This document shows, one piece after another, positions 13,896-17,437 of a DNA stretch of 17,437 nucleotides. Each line of letters begins with the position of its first letter. Positions within the stretch are counted from its first letter, which is position 1. The stretch is from Nitrospirota bacterium. GTDB taxonomy: Bacteria > Nitrospirota > Nitrospiria > Nitrospirales > Nitrospiraceae. Made by a program: the position numbers and the translations under genes. The notes under the pieces are model-generated. The model saw only the letters and a list, made by a program, of their open reading frames with translations, was not told the DNA's origin and did no database searches. Location of the stretch: contig JACRQB010000024.1 of assembly GCA_016222925.1 (NCBI GenBank), positions 1 through 17,437 of the forward strand, given 5' to 3'.

Positions 13896-15311
13896 ATGAT
13901 CGATCAGACGATCCAATCACCCACCCTTTCCGGCCCACCGGTCTCGCGCTGGTGGGGATGTTTCCCCGACCTTCGCCGCGACACCCTTGGCTTTCTCATA
14001 CAGTGTCAGGCCTATGGTGACGTGGTCAAACTTCCGATGGGGCTTGTCGTTGAACTGCTCTTGCGGCAGCGTGACGCCGCCATGTATGTGCTGAACCATC
14101 CCACCGATGTAAAACATGTACTTGTGACCAATCAAGACAATTATCGAAAGGCGCCCGTCCCCCCGGTCGAATCGCGCATCTTTGGTCAGGGTGTGCTTCA
14201 CACGGAAGGCGAAATCCATCACCGTCAGCGACGGGTACTCCTACCCTTCTTTCATGGAAATCATGTTACCGCGTACACCGACCTCATTACGAGCCAGACT
14301 CGCGACCGTGTGGCTCTGTGGCAGGATGAAACAACCATCGACATCGGACAGGAAATGGCCCACCTCACCCTGTCGGTGATCTGGCGCCTTCTCTTTGGTC
14401 AAGACCTGCGGTCCGAGGGCGAGACCATTCGTGAAGCCATTGCAGTCGGTCAAAGTCTCATCAAGCTCCAATATGACTCTCTCCTCGCAAGCGTGACCCC
14501 TCTCTGGGTTCCCATCCCACGACATCGTCGGTTCACCCGTAGCTTCCGCCTGATCGAAGAGAGGCTGTTGCAATTGATGCACGAACGACGGATGGCTGCT
14601 GAGCCACATGATGACGTGTTATCTCTTTTACTGAGCGCGACCGATACAGAAGGGCGCCCGCTGAGTGATGAGGAAATTCGTGATGAACTCATGACCTTCT
14701 TGCTGGCCGGTCACGAAACCACCGCCAACGCGCTGACCTGGACGTGGTTTCTCCTGTCGCAATATCGGCCGGTTCGAGAACAGCTGACTCAAGAACTGAA
14801 CGAAGTCTTGGGGGGTCGGCTACCTGACGCGGACGATCTCTCGCGCTTGCGCTACATGAAGATGATCTGGGATGAGTCGCTGCGCCTCTACCCTCCGGCC
14901 TGGACGCTGCACACCCGTCTTGCCCATGCGCAGGACCAACTTCCGTCCGGGGCAATCCTTCCACCAGGGGCCTGGGTCTTCATCAGCCCCTGGAGTTTGC
15001 ACCGCAATCCACGGTGGTTCCCCGATCCAAACCGATTCGATCCTGAGCGCTTTTCAGAGGACCCGCAACGGACCCGCCCGGCGTTCACCTACATCCCGTT
15101 CGGCGCCGGTGGACGGCGGTGCCTCGGAGAGTCGTTTGCGGAGATGGAAGGACTGTTGATCTTGGCGACGATCGCCTCCACAGTTCGCTTACACTTGGTC
15201 AACGGGCAGACGATCCGTCCGGAACCGGTCATGACGTTACGCCCAGATGTTCCGGTGCAGATGATCGTTCAGCGAGTCGGGACCCCGGCACCACATCCCG
15301 CTGTGGCATAG
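13896..15311 (+). CDS. Cytochrome P450
   Basis: A heme-thiolate monooxygenase of 471 residues with all core motifs. The I-helix oxygen-binding motif AGHETT is at 271-276. The K-helix ExxR is E327-R330 (ESLRLYPP). The PERF motif reads FDPERF, and the heme loop FGAGGRRCLGE has the cysteine ligand at C409. No N-terminal membrane anchor is obvious, so it is likely soluble or peripheral. In the C-helix the usual Trp of WxxxR appears replaced (HHRQRR). Overall it resembles the bacterial class E-like P450s (CYP102/CYP110-type) that act on fatty acids or terpenoids, but the substrate is unknown. No ferredoxin or reductase partner is encoded nearby. The start at ATG 13896 lacks a strong ribosome binding site and follows a hairpin. 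Confidence 0.94.
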   Translation: MIDQTIQSPTLSGPPVSRWWGCFPDLRRDTLGFLIQCQAYGDVVKLPMGLVVELLLRQRDAAMYVLNHPTDVKHVLVTNQDNYRKAPVPPVESRIFGQGVLHTEGEIHHRQRRVLLPFFHGNHVTAYTDLITSQTRDRVALWQDETTIDIGQEMAHLTLSVIWRLLFGQDLRSEGETIREAIAVGQSLIKLQYDSLLASVTPLWVPIPRHRRFTRSFRLIEERLLQLMHERRMAAEPHDDVLSLLLSATDTEGRPLSDEEIRDELMTFLLAGHETTANALTWTWFLLSQYRPVREQLTQELNEVLGGRLPDADDLSRLRYMKMIWDESLRLYPPAWTLHTRLAHAQDQLPSGAILPPGAWVFISPWSLHRNPRWFPDPNRFDPERFSEDPQRTRPAFTYIPFGAGGRRCLGESFAEMEGLLILATIASTVRLHLVNGQTIRPEPVMTLRPDVPVQMIVQRVGTPAPHPAVA

Positions 15312-15412
15312 CTCGCTTACTGATCCGTCTCCCTGCTGCTAGGCATCTCCCTGGTGATATGGTACAACTCGCGTCCTATTGTTGTCGGCGTTCGCAGCGA
15401 GGCGCGGGCTTG

Positions 15413-16612
15413 ATGAGAAATTTCGTTGTACCCACTGCTTGGTTCAGCTTAGGGGTTGTCTCCTGCCTGCTCTTGTTGTCGGGATGTCTCTCGCCGATCA
15501 CTCTGACGCGAGCCGTCATCGCCTACGACGAGGCCATCACTGAATCGCAATCCAAGCAACTGCTCGTGAATATCTCCCGAGCACAACACCATCAGCCGAT
15601 TCACTTTACCGGCGTCTCCAATGTCGCGGCGACCTTCGATTTTCGTTTCACAGCCGGTGCCACACCGGCCCTCACCGGAGACGCCAGCCGGACGATCTTG
15701 CCTGTCATCGGCGGAAGCGTCGCTGAGAATCCGACGATCAGTATCGCGCCGATCGAAGGCGAAGAGTTTACCCAGCGCTTGCTCACACCGTTCCATGAGG
15801 CCAAGCTGACTTTGCTCCTGCGGCAGGGTATCGATATCGACCTCCTCCTCCGGCTGATGGCCAAAGAGCTTCGGGTAAGCCATCGCGATGGCACAATTGC
15901 CTATCGGAATAATCCAGCCGACAAGAAGGGCTACGAGATGTTCCGGCAGGTCGTCCTCCATCTCTCAGCCATTCAAGACCACAACAGTCTTTATGTCGAA
16001 CCCCTGAGTATCGAACGAAGTTGGACAATTCCCGCCGACTCGGTTACGGCGGAAGGATTCAAAACGCTCGAACAGGAATACCAGGTGGCGTATAACGCGA
16101 AGGACAAGACGTTCACGTTGCGGAAACAGGTCGAAGGGGGCACGCTGATCACGAACTATGACCCGAACCTACTGTCCCGTGAAGAACGGGCCCGCTTGCA
16201 GAACGAAAACGAACAGGGACTCCCGCATGACGTGACGTTTGACATTCGCCCTGGGCATTTGGGCGGTGACTGGCCGCTGAAGGGAGAGTTTCGGCTACGC
16301 AGCTTCAATGCCATGTTGAACTTTCTGGGGCTCTCCATCGCTGAAGAGCCGGAGTACCATGTCGATAAAGACAACCGTACTCCCGATGTGGCCGAGAATC
16401 CAATCAAGACGATGGATCTGATCCTGTCGCCGTCAGCTCCGTCGGGACTGGACCTCGCGATGAAATCCCATGGGAACTACTACGCCGTCAACACGACCGG
16501 ACCGCAGGCGCGCTGGAACCGTGAGGCTTTCAAACTCCTGTCGCAGCTATTTCAGATGACGGTCACGGAGATCCCGCGCGCCGGCGTGCCCAGCATTACC
16601 ATCGCTAAATAG
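15413..16612 (+). CDS. Large lipoprotein of unknown function
   Basis: A 399-residue protein with a lipoprotein signal peptide: hydrophobic core WFSLGVVSCLLLL and lipobox LLSGC, with C25 as the lipidation site. The exported part has KQLLVNISRAQHHQPIHFTGVSNVAATFDFRF, then SIAPIEGEEFTQRLLTPFHEAKLTLLL and DLLLRLMAKELRV. I recall this arrangement from uncharacterised lipoproteins in several Gram-negative groups, but I know of no assigned function. The C-terminal half (residues about 240-390) is mixed alpha/beta with no motif I recognise. The start at ATG 15413 (GAGG about 10 nt upstream) is chosen; the longer frame back to 15119 lies inside the P450 gene. It follows the P450 by about 100 nt. Confidence 0.82.
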   Translation: MRNFVVPTAWFSLGVVSCLLLLSGCLSPITLTRAVIAYDEAITESQSKQLLVNISRAQHHQPIHFTGVSNVAATFDFRFTAGATPALTGDASRTILPVIGGSVAENPTISIAPIEGEEFTQRLLTPFHEAKLTLLLRQGIDIDLLLRLMAKELRVSHRDGTIAYRNNPADKKGYEMFRQVVLHLSAIQDHNSLYVEPLSIERSWTIPADSVTAEGFKTLEQEYQVAYNAKDKTFTLRKQVEGGTLITNYDPNLLSREERARLQNENEQGLPHDVTFDIRPGHLGGDWPLKGEFRLRSFNAMLNFLGLSIAEEPEYHVDKDNRTPDVAENPIKTMDLILSPSAPSGLDLAMKSHGNYYAVNTTGPQARWNREAFKLLSQLFQMTVTEIPRAGVPSITIAK

Positions 16613-16651
16613 CCTGGCAAGATCCGGTGCGTTGGAGAGGGCTGGTCCCGA

Positions 16652-16957
16652 CTACGCGTCCACTCGATCGAGGTTGGCCTTCGGTGGACGGCGGCCGATC
16701 AGATAAATAATGGCGGGAAAGAGCATAGTGGTGCCAGGGAAAATCAATCGGTATCCCCACCATGGCAAAGTCGGCTTGAAGAATCCCAGGCCAAGGGTCA
16801 ACAGAATCGATGCCACGATTCCATAGACGTAGGCTGGTACAAGCGTCGTGGAATGATGCTCGCTGCGTTGCCTGGATGCTGCGATGAATCCCTTGATGAG
16901 GATATAGAGGGAGAAAATGATACAGGCGGTCCCATAATACACTGAGTAATCTTGCAT
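16652..16957 (-). CDS. Small membrane protein with three hydrophobic segments
   Basis: An unrecognised 101-residue protein. Hydrophobic helices lie at about residues 7-26 (YYGTACIIFSLYILIKGF), 42-60 (VYGIVASILLTLGLGFF) and 70-87 (FPGTTMLFPAIIYLIG), and the basic tail RRPPKANLDR is likely cytoplasmic. The start ATG at 16957 has GAGG with 8 nt spacing, and a promoter lies about 45 nt upstream. It is convergent with the lipoprotein gene, whose stop is 40 nt away. Function unknown. Confidence 0.78.
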   Translation of the reverse strand: MQDYSVYYGTACIIFSLYILIKGFIAASRQRSEHHSTTLVPAYVYGIVASILLTLGLGFFKPTLPWWGYRLIFPGTTMLFPAIIYLIGRRPPKANLDRVDA

Positions 16958-17002
16958 AACCCCGACCTCGTTCTGAGCTCACGCGCGTTGTTCGACAGAT
17001 AC

Positions 17003-17032
17003 TATATAGCGTATCGCCTCCACTCTTGTCGA
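17003..17032 (-). promoter_or_regulatory. Candidate promoter of the small membrane protein gene
   Basis: On the - strand, TCGACA (17032-17027), an 18-nt spacer and TATATA (17008-17003) precede the start codon by about 45 nt. The -35 matches consensus at five of six positions. Confidence 0.58.
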
Positions 17033-17100
17033 GCTGCCTCCCGCATGACCACGCTCCGCATCAATCTCGAGAGCTGTATTGAGCATATGTGTCAAAGGAC

Positions 17101-17135
17101 GACGACCTCCGGCAACACGATTGCCGGAGGTCGTC
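17101..17135 (-). terminator. Long GC-rich hairpin, probable terminator of the lysine-rich protein gene
   Basis: gacgacctccggcaa (17101-17115) and ttgccggaggtcgtc (17121-17135) are perfect 15-bp complements around a 5-nt loop. On the - strand the stem is followed by GTCCTTTGAC, a poor U-tract. It is placed downstream of the - strand gene ending at 17206 and upstream of the promoter of the next gene, as expected for a terminator. Confidence 0.6.
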
Positions 17136-17178
17136 TGAAAGACTGCGAGCTCCCAAGCATTGTGGATCAGAGCTGAGT

Positions 17179-17198
17179 CGTCTAGTCCTGCCTAGACG
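17179..17198. repeat. Short inverted repeat just after the lysine-rich protein gene
   Basis: cgtctag (17179-17185) and ctagacg (17192-17198), with a 6-nt loop, begin 8 nt after the stop codon of the - strand gene. No U-run follows. With the longer hairpin at 17101-17135 it forms a tandem pair of stem-loops at the 3' end of that transcript. Confidence 0.55.
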
Positions 17199-17205
17199 TC
17201 GTGGA

Positions 17206-17437
17206 TTAAACAGCTTCCTTGGCCTTCCTCTGGGCCTTACCCTTCTTCGCCTTTGCGGCATTCTTCATCTCCTGCCTCTCAGCCTTGAGCGCATCGCGCT
17301 TCGCTTTCATCTCGGATTTCATCTGCTCTCGTTTGGCCTTCATCTCGTCCTTCATCTGATCTTTCTTGGCTTTGAAGTTCTCCTTCATTTGCTCATGCTC
17401 AGACGCCATGTCGCCCTTCGCCTCACTGGCCATTGAA
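17206..17437 (-). CDS. Lysine-rich coiled-coil protein, probably partial (5' end may lie outside window)
   Basis: The visible 75 residues after the ATG at 17433 consist of imperfect 7- to 11-residue repeats of the type MK(S/D)EMKAKR(E/D). There is a very high content of Lys, Glu, Met and Ala, and no Pro or Gly in the repeat region: a continuous charged alpha-helix or coiled coil. The C-terminus is strongly basic (AKAKKGKAQRKAKEAV). The frame remains open to the end of the window, and no ribosome binding site is visible before 17433, so the true start may be upstream, possibly with a signal peptide. No function can be assigned. Confidence 0.62.
   Translation of the reverse strand, partial: SMASEAKGDMASEHEQMKENFKAKKDQMKDEMKAKREQMKSEMKAKRDALKAERQEMKNAAKAKKGKAQRKAKEAV

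Noticed and set aside
15119..15412. Upstream extension of the lipoprotein reading frame
   Set aside because: It lies inside the P450 gene up to 15311 and would bury the lipoprotein signal peptide beginning at 15413.

Overview
The window looks like chromosomal DNA of a Nitrospira-type bacterium (Nitrospirota). This is an inference from gene style and moderately high GC, not from a database match. There is no phage, insertion sequence, CRISPR array or rRNA. Most genes are housekeeping or envelope genes; nearly all of 1-11272 is transcribed leftwards (- strand) and most of 11519-16612 rightwards (+ strand).

Region 1 (1-2904, - strand): a corrinoid ABC importer operon (binding protein, FecCD/BtuC permease, BtuD-like ATPase cut by the window edge). 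It lies behind a strong promoter, a cobalamin riboswitch and an intrinsic terminator that ends at the first start codon. The riboswitch's variable arm carries an extra long inverted repeat. Region 2 (3005-3823): rpmB (L28) on +, then a small exported protein gene and tRNA-Gly(CCC) on -. Region 3 (3883-7387, - strand): gcvH, lpdA, a ComEA-like helix-hairpin-helix protein and tyrS. lpdA/comEA-like and comEA-like/tyrS each overlap by 4 nt. tyrS is broken: the segment carrying the tyrosine pocket is missing, and a second, dinucleotide frameshift precedes the S4 domain. Region 4 (7480-8068, - strand): ndk with its own promoter and terminator hairpin.

Region 5 (8114-10238, - strand): a fused methyltransferase-glycosyltransferase translationally coupled to a second methyltransferase, which also has an internal deletion plus frameshift. 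Region 6 (10239-11272): a probable 26-residue membrane peptide gene (+) with a good ribosome binding site, a perfect 28-bp palindrome, and a DUF2314-like exported protein (-). Region 7 (11519-16612, + strand): a membrane-anchored lytic transglycosylase, an MHS-type MFS transporter, a cytochrome P450 close behind it with a hairpin between them, and a large lipoprotein of unknown function. Region 8 (16652-17437, - strand): a small three-helix membrane protein with a good promoter, and the end of a lysine-rich coiled-coil protein followed by two hairpins.

Non-coding stretches over 300 nt: 2567-3079 holds the riboswitch, terminator and two divergent promoters. 7254-7566 holds the gcvH promoter and ndk terminator hairpin; nothing else was recognised there. 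In 10239-10467 and 12299-12552 I see no convincing promoter or RNA.
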